Made by a program: the position numbers and the translations under genes
Assembly: GCF_963677875.1 (NCBI RefSeq)
Contig: NZ_OY782566.1
Location: 434,001 to 498,000 of the forward strand
Length of the DNA: 64,000 nt
Origin: Thiomicrorhabdus sp.
Lineage (GTDB): Bacteria > Pseudomonadota > Gammaproteobacteria > Thiomicrospirales > Thiomicrospiraceae
Direction: 5' to 3'
Shown: positions 16,075 through 23,588 of the stretch, piece by piece
Layout: every line of letters starts with the position of its first letter
How positions within the stretch are numbered: position 1 is the stretch's first letter
The notes under the pieces: generated by a model
Seen by the model: only the letters and a program-made list of their open reading frames with translations
Database searches by the model: none
What the model was told of the DNA's origin: nothing

Positions 16075-17745
16075 TTATTTATCTTCGATGGCAAATACGC
16101 TCTGAGCATCTTCGCCCTGCAGCGTATAACCGGCATTGTCACCGCTCAAACCGATGCCAAGGGCTTTGAAAATAGCCGGACATTCCGGATCAAGCGGGCT
16201 GGACATACATCCGGCGGACATGCCACCGTCAAACGTCATATCCGAATCAGCGAACAAGGCCGCCACATTCACAACCACTTTCTGGCTGTCAGCATCGAAA
16301 CGGTCAAAGTTCAGGTCAAGACGGTTCGGATTGGTACAGCTGGTTTCACTGCCGGTAGTCGGATCACCGATACAACCGGTTGAACCGATGTGAACATTCC
16401 ATTTCTTCGTGGTGGCGTCCGGATTGCTGGCGGTCGGTTTGGCAATCGCCTCGTTCGGCATGAACTCGATTTTGGTGAACTTGCGTCCGCCCTGCCAGTT
16501 CCACCCCATAGCGGTGACGGCCAGAGGTGCCGGGGTATTTTCGGCATCCGCCTTGTTGCTGTGATTCAAACGGGTACTCAAATCGGCAGATTTCACCGGA
16601 ACACCGATTGTCATCATCACGCCGCTGTAAGTTCCCGGCTTAACTTTTCCGGTGATGCTGAAATGATAGTCGGAGGTACAACTCACACCGCTGGATGCCG
16701 TGTTGTAACCGAAATCGATTAATGAAACGCCTTTCGCCTGATTATCATTTTCTTCCAGATAAACCGGCGTCACCTGACCCTCGGCATCGGTCAGCATCAA
16801 ATTGGCCACATAAAAACGGGTATCGACCAATTGTCCGGCGGTATTCTGAGCCTGCAACGGATCGGCGGCGGTTTTACTGTCGCGGTCATAAACCGTATTC
16901 GCCAAGGTAATCACATCCCCGCAACGCACCGGAGAACCGTTGTTATGCATATCGAATTCCACCGAAACCATCTGCGTCGCCTCTTCGGCATTCGACGTCG
17001 CATCCGCAATGACCGCCAACAGCGTATTGCGATCTTCGCCGCCGATCAGCATGTCCGGATCAGGATTGCTTCCCTGGCTCATCAACGCATCCTTGGCAAC
17101 CATCATCAGCCCGCGTTGAGCCGCTGACTTTTGTCCGGCGGACACGGTACCCAAAGCCTGCATATTGGTTTGCAGGGAACGCACCAGCACTCGGGCCGCC
17201 TTATGAGCCGCCGAGTAAGCGGCCTGATCTTCAGCCGTATTCGAAGCATTGCCTTTTTCAGCAATATAATCCTGCAGCAAATCGATGCTTAAACCGGTAT
17301 CGGCTTTGACTTTATCGACGGCCCGCTCCAGAGTCAAAGACGCATCCGCCAGCATTTCCTGATGAATCAATGACGTCAGCGGACTGACAAAAGCATGCTG
17401 ACCGGCCGGCGCGCTCATGGAATAGGCTTGACCGACAGCCGAGCCGGTATCGGAATCGATTGCGGTCGCCGGAACTTCCACCAGCAGCGGATAGCGATTC
17501 TGATCCCCGTCGTTCAGCTCCATCGAATAGCTGCCGTCCGCGGCAGTAACGGCAGAAGGCTCGTCGCCATCGCAAACGGCATTGACGTTTTTATCCAGAC
17601 AAACGCTCGCCCCACTGAGGTAGCCGTCGGCAACCTTGCCGGAAATCGAAGTGGTTGCCGTCGCGTCGCTGCTACCGCCGCCGCAACCGGTCAGCATCGC
17701 TCCGACCAAGGCGCTTAAAGCAAAAAAAGGAATGTTTTTCTTCAT
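16075..17745 (-). CDS. MbnP-family copper-binding lipoprotein with an N-terminal extension
   Basis: This 556-residue protein begins with a lipoprotein signal (LVGAMLTGCGGG). The C-terminal ~285 residues are an MbnP ('metallo-mystery pair, four-Cys') domain: VSVEFDMHNNGSPVRCGD, VDTRFYVANLML, VSLIDFGYN, GVMMTIGVP, LNHSNKADAENTPAPL, MGWNWQGGRKF, HIGSTGCIGDP and GCMSSPLDPECPAIFKALG. The WNW tryptophans are candidates for the kynurenine modification. The first ~270 residues are an added module: a carboxypeptidase-regulatory-like domain (ISGKVADGYLSGASVCLDKN, with a calcium-loop-like DKNVNAVCDGDE) and a helical section. Usual MbnP is near 250-300 residues, so this is about twice the length. It heads the operon MbnP-MbnH-MbnH-barrel under operator copy 4. 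Confidence 0.85.
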   Translation of the reverse strand: MKKNIPFFALSALVGAMLTGCGGGSSDATATTSISGKVADGYLSGASVCLDKNVNAVCDGDEPSAVTAADGSYSMELNDGDQNRYPLLVEVPATAIDSDTGSAVGQAYSMSAPAGQHAFVSPLTSLIHQEMLADASLTLERAVDKVKADTGLSIDLLQDYIAEKGNASNTAEDQAAYSAAHKAARVLVRSLQTNMQALGTVSAGQKSAAQRGLMMVAKDALMSQGSNPDPDMLIGGEDRNTLLAVIADATSNAEEATQMVSVEFDMHNNGSPVRCGDVITLANTVYDRDSKTAADPLQAQNTAGQLVDTRFYVANLMLTDAEGQVTPVYLEENDNQAKGVSLIDFGYNTASSGVSCTSDYHFSITGKVKPGTYSGVMMTIGVPVKSADLSTRLNHSNKADAENTPAPLAVTAMGWNWQGGRKFTKIEFMPNEAIAKPTASNPDATTKKWNVHIGSTGCIGDPTTGSETSCTNPNRLDLNFDRFDADSQKVVVNVAALFADSDMTFDGGMSAGCMSSPLDPECPAIFKALGIGLSGDNAGYTLQGEDAQSVFAIEDK

Positions 17746-17777
17746 GTTTCACCCGTCTTTAAGTAGAAAAGGTGGCC

Positions 17778-17823
17778 ATTATAGAAATCGCATTTTGGGG
17801 GCTGAATGCGACAAATTGTCGCA
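17778..17823 (-). promoter_or_regulatory. Operator copy 4 plus sigma-70 promoter for the MbnP operon
   Basis: The palindrome TGCGACAAATTGTCGCA (17807-17823) abuts -35 TTCAGC (17801-17806), a 17-bp spacer and a consensus -10 TATAAT (17778-17783). The start site would be near 17771, leaving a 26-nt leader. This copy has the weakest -35 and the best -10 of the four. Bases 17824-18052 toward the divergent copper gene show no second copy. Confidence 0.88.
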
Positions 17824-18052
17824 CCCTCTTTAAAAAAATCCGCTAAACACCAAAAATAACCGCTGAAAACGCCTTAAAATCGAGGTTCTGCTTTCAGGAG
17901 GCAGAAAAGGATCTCTTTTTGCCAACTCAATAAGTATAATTTATCAACCTATAAATTAACCAAGTTAGCAACCTTAAGTTGCCGGCGCGTCGATTCATCG
18001 GTTTGCCCGGATTTTATGCTTGAAACCTCACACTCAATTCAAGGAGAATGCC

Positions 18053-18949
18053 ATGAGACCTTTAACACTTCTAACCTTCATCGCCGGTTGTGCTTTGAGC
18101 TGGCAAGCTTTTGCGGCAACCGTCGCCGAAACGGTCGAGATCTCCGACCCTTACGTTAGAATGGTTCCACCAAGCGCCCCTGCCACTGCCGCTTTTATGA
18201 GCATCAAGAACCCGTCCGCCAAAGACCATGCGCTGGTATCCGCCAAGGCTTATATCAACAAGGTCACCGAATTGCATACCCATATCCATGATGCCGGTGT
18301 CATGCGCATGCGCCGTGTTGAAAAAATCGATCTTCCTGCCGGCAAGACAACATCATTGCAACCGGGCGGCCTGCACGTCATGCTGATTGGCTTGCAGAAA
18401 GAAATCCAAAAAGGTCAGCCCATCAAAATCGACCTGACATTCGATGACGGTTCAACCAAAACCATCGAAGCGGTCGGTCGCCCAATTACTCCGATGGGCA
18501 TGGGTAAAATGGGCGGACACGGCATGATGAAAGGCATGATGAAAGGCATGATGGGACAGGGAAACATGCTTTCGAACGGCCGCAATCAGAACCCGATGTC
18601 GCTGGTGATGCATGCCAACCCGGCGTTCCCGAATCTGATGGGGATTGCGGTCAAAAACGCCGCGGAACTGGGTCTTAGCGCCCAACAGGTATCTGAGCTG
18701 AAAGCCTGGACCAAAAACCACGGCGACCAGGTGCAACAGCTGTTCAAGGACGTCAACACTCTTGAAAAAGAGCTGATTCAGGACAGCCTGGCCGGATTGC
18801 CGAAAGCAGAGCTGATGGAAAAATTCGAAACCACTCTGGAAATGCGTCGAGAGATTGCCGAAACCAAAATTGCCTGCCGTGACAATATGCGAAAAATTCT
18901 GACGGCCGCGCAGTTCGAAAAACTCGCTTCAATCTATCCGATGATGTAA
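18053..18949 (+). CDS. PCuAC copper chaperone fused to a CpxP/Spy-like domain
   Basis: The ATG at 18053 follows AAGGAG and opens a signal peptide (LLTFIAGCALSWQAFA). An N-terminal PCuAC (DUF461) domain spans about residues 20-145, with the copper ligands of ELHTHIHDAGVMRMRRVE and GGLHVMLIGL. A Met/His-rich linker follows (GMGKMGGHGMMKGMMKGMM), then a helical domain ending LTAAQFEKLASIYPMM, whose LTxxQ motif marks CpxP/Spy/CnrR-like metal or chaperone proteins. PCuAC proteins deliver Cu(I) to cytochrome oxidase in the periplasm; fusion to a Spy-like domain is uncommon. It is divergent from the MbnP operon, supporting copper as one metal handled here, but it has no copy of the shared operator. 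Confidence 0.82.
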   Translation: MRPLTLLTFIAGCALSWQAFAATVAETVEISDPYVRMVPPSAPATAAFMSIKNPSAKDHALVSAKAYINKVTELHTHIHDAGVMRMRRVEKIDLPAGKTTSLQPGGLHVMLIGLQKEIQKGQPIKIDLTFDDGSTKTIEAVGRPITPMGMGKMGGHGMMKGMMKGMMGQGNMLSNGRNQNPMSLVMHANPAFPNLMGIAVKNAAELGLSAQQVSELKAWTKNHGDQVQQLFKDVNTLEKELIQDSLAGLPKAELMEKFETTLEMRREIAETKIACRDNMRKILTAAQFEKLASIYPMM

Positions 18950-19041
18950 ATACCCGGTCGCTTCCGTAACCGTTCCGAGTCGGGACTCAAGCGCCACAGC
19001 ACGCTTGGGCTTCGGCATAAGAGAACGAAACGCCGCTCTTC

Positions 19042-20463
19042 TTGCATTACAATACAGTGGACTGCGCCCGTTTCAACGCTGGTTTTTCGCACAGCGGACT
19101 TAATTCGAGTAACCGACCTTTGCCGACGTTCAGCCATTCCAATTCAACCAGCACCAAATCGATTCCAACGGAATTGAAATACTACGTCAGCCTGCTGACT
19201 TTTCTAACCGTTCTCTGGCCGGTCACCCTGACCTGGTTTTACTTAAATCTGAAAATGCATTTTTCTCTCTGGGCTGTAGGAATCTGGTTCGGGATGATGA
19301 TCGCTACCTTGCTTCTCAGCTATCTTCTCGGGCGTTTTCAACCGAAAGCAGACACTCTCGACGGCGAAAAATTCAATCTGTTCTGGTTTGGAATGCTGAG
19401 TTGGATCATGCTGATTAATACCGGCCTGCTATATGAAACCGGCGGAACCATCAACCCGCTGGTTCATCTGCTGCTGCTGCCTTTGGCTTTGGGCATGCTC
19501 ATCCTTTCACCGAGATTTTTTATGAGTCTGGCCATGGTTTCCGCCGCCCTGTATCTGTTCTTAAGCACCTACTATGTGCCGATCATGTCTTTGAAAGTCA
19601 ACAGCCTGCAAGCGTTCTTCGCTTGGCATCTGCACGGTTCCATGCTGGTTTTCATGCTGCTGGTACTGTTTCTGGCACTCTTCATTCTGCCTCTGAAACA
19701 CCGGCTGGAAAAACAGAAAACGATTCTCGAACACCACCGTAATCTGGCGCTGCAAAACGAATACCTGCTCTCGGTCGCAGGTCTTGCTTCAGCTTCGGCG
19801 CATCAATTAAGCACACCTTTGAATACCTTGTCATTGCTGGAAGAACTTTTAAAAAGTGAAGTCCACAGCGAAGCCGGACGCGATTATCTGCACACGTTTT
19901 CCGAGCAACTCAAAGTCTGTAATCAAGCTCTACAGACTCTGAGAAACCGTGCCGATTACACCCATCATGCCCAGCAACGTTCCATTGCGTTGAACGACTT
20001 TCTGTCCGATCTGAAACAGGAATTCGCCCTGATTCAACCGCAAAGCAGTTTGCAAATTTATCTGGATCCGCTTCTGCAACCCGCCGAGCGGCACACATTG
20101 AAAATCGATGAGAGCTTCAAACTCGCCCTGATGAACCTGCTTGACAATGCAGCGCGTTACAGTGCGGATTTTGTCGGCATCGCCTGGACACTTCAGGACT
20201 CCTTTCTGAAAATCACCGTTCAGGATCAAGGCGGCGGCATGGAAGAGACGCGTCTGGAAACCCTGGGACACCAGCCGTGCAAGGAATGCCACGGCATGGG
20301 AATGGGCGTCTTTTTAAGCCGCATGATTGTGCAGCGCATGAACGGCCACTTGAGCTTCCGCAACCGCAGCTTTCATTACGCGGACAAAACCGAAACCGGG
20401 CTGGAAGCAGAAATTTTGCTGCCTGCTGCCCGATTGAATCTCGAGGAAATACATGATGAATGA
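19042..20463 (+). CDS. regB: RegB/PrrB-type redox sensor histidine kinase
   Basis: About six membrane helices occupy residues ~45-210. Next comes the phospho-acceptor region ASASAHQLSTPLNTLSLLEE with its His, then N-box NLLDNAARYSAD and G-boxes VQDQGGGMEE and GMGMGVFLSRMIVQ. The H-box with a downstream small-residue/Pro pattern and the adjacent RegA-type regulator identify the RegB/PrrB family, which senses respiratory electron flow. The start is uncertain: 19042 is a TTG, a GTG lies at 19057, and no ATG precedes the first helix. The 3' end overlaps the regulator gene by 11 bp. Bases 18950-19041 show no clear terminator, so read-through from the copper gene is possible. Confidence 0.85.
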   Translation: MHYNTVDCARFNAGFSHSGLNSSNRPLPTFSHSNSTSTKSIPTELKYYVSLLTFLTVLWPVTLTWFYLNLKMHFSLWAVGIWFGMMIATLLLSYLLGRFQPKADTLDGEKFNLFWFGMLSWIMLINTGLLYETGGTINPLVHLLLLPLALGMLILSPRFFMSLAMVSAALYLFLSTYYVPIMSLKVNSLQAFFAWHLHGSMLVFMLLVLFLALFILPLKHRLEKQKTILEHHRNLALQNEYLLSVAGLASASAHQLSTPLNTLSLLEELLKSEVHSEAGRDYLHTFSEQLKVCNQALQTLRNRADYTHHAQQRSIALNDFLSDLKQEFALIQPQSSLQIYLDPLLQPAERHTLKIDESFKLALMNLLDNAARYSADFVGIAWTLQDSFLKITVQDQGGGMEETRLETLGHQPCKECHGMGMGVFLSRMIVQRMNGHLSFRNRSFHYADKTETGLEAEILLPAARLNLEEIHDE

Positions 20464-21013
20464 ACTCGACACGCCATTACTGATTGTCGACGACGATCCA
20501 ACCTTTCTACGCATCCTGCAACAGGCGATGAAACACCACCGGATTGCGACCGTGGTTGCCCAGTCGCCGCAGGAAGCGGCCCCCCTTTTGCAATCGCATC
20601 ACTTCCGATACGCCATCCTTGACCTCAATCTCGATGGACAAAGCGGCCTCAACCTGATGAAAGCGCTTCTGGAAAAGCATCCCGAATGCAAAGTCCTGAT
20701 TCTTACCGGATATGCCAGCGTCGCCACCGCAGTCGAAGCCATGCGCCTCGGCGCTGTCGACTATCTTTGCAAACCTGCAAAAATCGGCGACATTCTGAAA
20801 GCGCTGGAATTTGAGCAATCTCCCATTGAAGAGGCACTGCCGGATGAGGAAGGTGACGATTTTCAACCCATGTCGGTAAAACGACTGGAATGGGAACATA
20901 TTCAAAAAACACTGATTGAACACGAAGGCAATATCAGCGCAACGGCTCAGGCTCTGAATATGCATCGCCGGACTTTGCAGAGGAAACTGCAGAAGCGGCC
21001 GGTGGATAAATAA
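20453..21013 (+). CDS. regA: RegA/PrrA-type response regulator
   Basis: This 186-residue protein has a receiver domain with acidic pocket VDDDP, phospho-acceptor Asp in AILDLNLDGQSG, conserved Thr in LILTGYAS and Lys in YLCKPAK. A Fis-type helix-turn-helix follows. The C-terminus SVKRLEWEHIQKTLIEHEGN and LNMHRRTLQRKLQKRP is nearly diagnostic of RegA/ActR/PrrA, global regulators of respiration, carbon fixation and nitrogen genes according to redox state. It is translated by overlap with the kinase. Its targets within the window are not evident. Confidence 0.93.
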   Translation: MMNELDTPLLIVDDDPTFLRILQQAMKHHRIATVVAQSPQEAAPLLQSHHFRYAILDLNLDGQSGLNLMKALLEKHPECKVLILTGYASVATAVEAMRLGAVDYLCKPAKIGDILKALEFEQSPIEEALPDEEGDDFQPMSVKRLEWEHIQKTLIEHEGNISATAQALNMHRRTLQRKLQKRPVDK

Positions 21014-21049
21014 ATTCCCGACCAGCGCGGCTCAATCTTCCCCCAAAAA

Positions 21050-21074
21050 CAAAAAAGCCGCTATTAAGCGGCTT
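21050..21074 (-). terminator. Terminator of cynS, shared with regA
   Basis: AGCCGCT (21056-21062) and AGCGGCT (21067-21073) form a 7-bp stem with an ATTA loop. Six T follow on the minus strand, so it is strongest for cynS, though it can also stop regA transcripts. Confidence 0.85.
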
Positions 21075-21102
21075 GGGAGCAATAACTGGATAACTTAAGG
21101 GC

Positions 21103-21546
21103 TTACCAGGCTTTGTATGGAAGGAATTTTCCGTTCATTGTCACAACAACACGGTCACCCATCGGATTTTCTTCCTTATCGATGTGCATGCTGTAATCAA
21201 TCGCACTCATAATACCGTCGCCAAACTTCTCATGGATGATCTCTTTGATGGTTGGCCCGTAGACGCCAACAATTTCATACAAACGGTAAATCAACGGATC
21301 GGTTGGCACCAATTTATCCCAGGATTTATGCGGGAAGGCCTTCAAAGCGGTTTCAACTTCTTCCCCAAGCCCCAGAAATTCAGCAACTTTCGCAGCCGGC
21401 TCAGGGTCCAGATGGTTCATTCCCAAACATGCGGATGTGGTATAAACTTCGCTCAAACCGGCCGCTTCTGCGATATCGCACCAACCGACGCTCTTTTCCG
21501 CTTTCGCCAATACAATTGCTTCGGTCATTTCTACTTTAGTCATCAT
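21103..21546 (-). CDS. cynS: Cyanate hydratase (cyanase)
   Basis: The 147-residue protein matches cyanase throughout: WCDIAEAAGLSEVYTTSACLG in the N-terminal helical domain, then PTDPLIYRLYEIVGVYGP and GIMSAIDYSMHIDKEENP. The Arg and Glu of RLYEIVG and the Ser of SAIDYS are the catalytic triad. The enzyme is a cytoplasmic decamer converting cyanate plus bicarbonate to ammonia and CO2. AGAGGAAA lies before the first ATG, and a second ATG is adjacent. It stands alone with a sigma-54 promoter and a strong terminator, so its control probably depends on a nitrogen-type activator such as the NifA-like protein 5 kb away. Confidence 0.97.
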   Translation of the reverse strand: MMTKVEMTEAIVLAKAEKSVGWCDIAEAAGLSEVYTTSACLGMNHLDPEPAAKVAEFLGLGEEVETALKAFPHKSWDKLVPTDPLIYRLYEIVGVYGPTIKEIIHEKFGDGIMSAIDYSMHIDKEENPMGDRVVVTMNGKFLPYKAW

Positions 21547-21593
21547 CGTGTGTTTCCTCTCATTGAGATTAAATAAAAGTTACACTCTCTTAG

Positions 21594-21609
21594 AGCAACG
21601 GCCATACCA
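21594..21609 (-). promoter_or_regulatory. Sigma-54 promoter of cynS
   Basis: On the minus strand TGGTATGGCCGTTGCT fits the -24/-12 consensus TGGYRYRNNNNTTGCW at every defined position, with GG and GC ten bases apart. Transcription would start near 21583, giving a ~37-nt leader. The remaining AT-rich stretch to 21903 probably holds activator sites for cynS and the promoter of the divergent osmC gene; I could not single out either. Confidence 0.8.
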
Positions 21610-21903
21610 AAACAGATAACTTATTGATTTACATAAAAAATACTTGTTTACATTTCCCTTCAAATACAACATTTATTTACAATTAATTACACTTTGTTCA
21701 TAAATGTATTTAATTGAATAACATTTACCAACATTCCCCGCTCCAAAACCTTCCAAACAACAACTAAAACAAAATAAACCATTGTTTTTTAAGATTTTTT
21801 CAAAAAATGGCATCAAAGTCGTTATTAGCTGGACAAGTTAGGTTTATACAACCGAATTAACAAACTTAGTTTTTATTTAAATTTCTTTTTTAGGAGAAAC
21901 AAA

Positions 21904-22443
21904 ATGTCTGAAGTCGTTATTCCATCATGTCTACGCCCAATCGATCTTGACGGTCTTGCCAAACTAGGTGAAACAGGTAAAGCCAACCCAAATACGGTTA
22001 AAACCATGAAATCAAAAACCGTTTTGGAAGGCCAGTTTAAAAACTTTAACTATATCCGTGATCTGGATCCAATTGTAGTAGATGAACCACCCGTTCTACT
22101 TGGTGAAGATACTGCTCCAAACCCTTCTGAAATGGCGCTTCTTTCTTTAGGCTCATGTTTGTCTGTCGGTGTTCAGGCGAATGCTTCAAACCGCGGCATT
22201 CCACTAACCAAACTTGAAGTTCATCTTGAAGGTGATATTAACATTACCGCTGTATGGGGTACCGGTGACCTTGATCCTGAAAAGCCATTGGGTGTGACAG
22301 AAGTTCGTGCAAGCTTCGTGATCGAAGCTCCTGGAACAGATAAGTCAGTTCTTGAAGAACTGGTTGCGCACGCCATGAAATGGTCTCCAGTTGCAAATAC
22401 CTACATGAATAATGTCAAACTGTCTGGCGAATTAGTCGGTTAA
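21904..22443 (+). CDS. OsmC-family protein
   Basis: The 179-residue protein has the OsmC core: PSEMALLSLGSCLSVGVQANA with its reactive cysteine, then ITKLE-like strands (PLTKLEVHLEGDI) and the C-terminal WSPVANTYMNNVKL. OsmC/Ohr proteins reduce organic peroxides with two cysteines; here the second Cys that would sit in the C-terminal helix is not visible, so peroxidase chemistry is doubtful. TAGGAG precedes the ATG. It leads a three-gene plus-strand operon with an acyl-CoA-dehydrogenase-like flavoprotein and a rubredoxin reductase. Possibly it binds a reactive acyl or sulfur intermediate of that pathway. Confidence 0.85.
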   Translation: MSEVVIPSCLRPIDLDGLAKLGETGKANPNTVKTMKSKTVLEGQFKNFNYIRDLDPIVVDEPPVLLGEDTAPNPSEMALLSLGSCLSVGVQANASNRGIPLTKLEVHLEGDINITAVWGTGDLDPEKPLGVTEVRASFVIEAPGTDKSVLEELVAHAMKWSPVANTYMNNVKLSGELVG

Positions 22444-22496
22444 TAATGAATCCGCCCTGATTCGCGTCAGGGCACTAAGGACAAAGGAGAAAGATC

Positions 22497-23579
22497 ATGA
22501 TTAGTCAAATCGTTCAGAATGATCTAAAACCACTTACCCTGGCGATAGACCACGGCCAATATACTACTGAAGTTCTTAACAAACTCGGAAAAGCGGGCGC
22601 TTTTCGTCACCATATCCCATCACAGAACAATGGCAATCTAAATCTCTTCGGCACCATTCAGGATATGGCGACCGTATCTGAAGAGTGCATGTCAACCGGA
22701 TTCATGATGTGGGCGCACACTGTTTGCGCCTGGTACATCGAAAACTCGGATAACGAATGGCTGAAAAGCGAAATTCTGCCTAAAATGGTCGATGGAGACT
22801 ATTTCGGCGCGACATCCTTATCCAATCCAATGAAATACTACGCGGGAATCGAAGACCTGAAAGTAACCGCTGAAGAAACCGAAGAAGGCTATATCCTGAA
22901 CGGTTCTCTGCCTTGGGTTTCCAATCTGGAAGCCGGTTCTGCAAAACACTTCTTCGGATCGATTTTCCACGTTCACAAGAAAGGCGAAACCGAAACCCGT
23001 GACGCCATGGCCCTGATCCCCTGCGATCTGGAAGGCCTGACCATGAAACAAATGGTCGAATTCGTCGGTATGGAAGGTACCGGAACCTACGCGTTAATTT
23101 TTGATAACGCCTTCCTTCCCAAAAAATACCTTTTGGCCGATCCGGTTCAACCTTATCTGGCCAAAATCAAATCCGGTTTCGTACTACTGCAAACCGGGAT
23201 GGCTGCCGGAGTGATTCAAGGCGCCATCAATGACATGAATAAGTCCAATCTGACTTTATCCGACATCAACGCTTATCTGGATGAAACACCGGAAGATCTG
23301 ACTGAAGACCTGGAAGATGCTCTGGAACTGATCGAGTCTCTCTGCGAAGACCCATACGTTCCCGGCGACGAATTCTTCAAATCGGTTCTGGAAGCACGAT
23401 TGCTGGGTGCCGAATACTGCAAACGCGCCGCTGATGCGGTCATGCAGTACGCCGGAGCGAAAGGCTACATTGTCGACGCAGCTGCACAACGCAAAATGCG
23501 TGAAGCCTATTTCGTTATCATCGTCACCCCGTCCATCAAGCATCTACGTAAGGAAATCGAGCGGCTGGAAGCTGCATAG
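22497..23579 (+). CDS. Acyl-CoA-dehydrogenase-like flavoprotein
   Basis: The 360-residue protein shows the acyl-CoA dehydrogenase fold: GAFRHHIP, a helical N-domain, the central beta segment DYFGATSLSNPMKYYAGIEDL and GYILNGSLPWVSN. The helical C-domain ends ADAVMQYAGAKGYIVDAAAQRKMRE. It is shorter than typical enzymes (~380). The usual catalytic Glu cannot be placed with confidence in FVGMEGTGTYA or nearby. In several members of this superfamily (DszC, SfnC type) the flavin instead activates oxygen. With rubredoxin reductase next door, a monooxygenase or desaturase-like role on a small nitrogen or sulfur compound is possible. Substrate unknown. Confidence 0.8.
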   Translation: MISQIVQNDLKPLTLAIDHGQYTTEVLNKLGKAGAFRHHIPSQNNGNLNLFGTIQDMATVSEECMSTGFMMWAHTVCAWYIENSDNEWLKSEILPKMVDGDYFGATSLSNPMKYYAGIEDLKVTAEETEEGYILNGSLPWVSNLEAGSAKHFFGSIFHVHKKGETETRDAMALIPCDLEGLTMKQMVEFVGMEGTGTYALIFDNAFLPKKYLLADPVQPYLAKIKSGFVLLQTGMAAGVIQGAINDMNKSNLTLSDINAYLDETPEDLTEDLEDALELIESLCEDPYVPGDEFFKSVLEARLLGAEYCKRAADAVMQYAGAKGYIVDAAAQRKMREAYFVIIVTPSIKHLRKEIERLEAA

Positions 23580-23588
23580 GAAGGGAAT

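Noticed and set aside
21808..21823. TGGCAT-like sigma-54 element upstream of osmC
   Set aside because: The -12 GC is missing (TCGTT), so it cannot be a working sigma-54 promoter.
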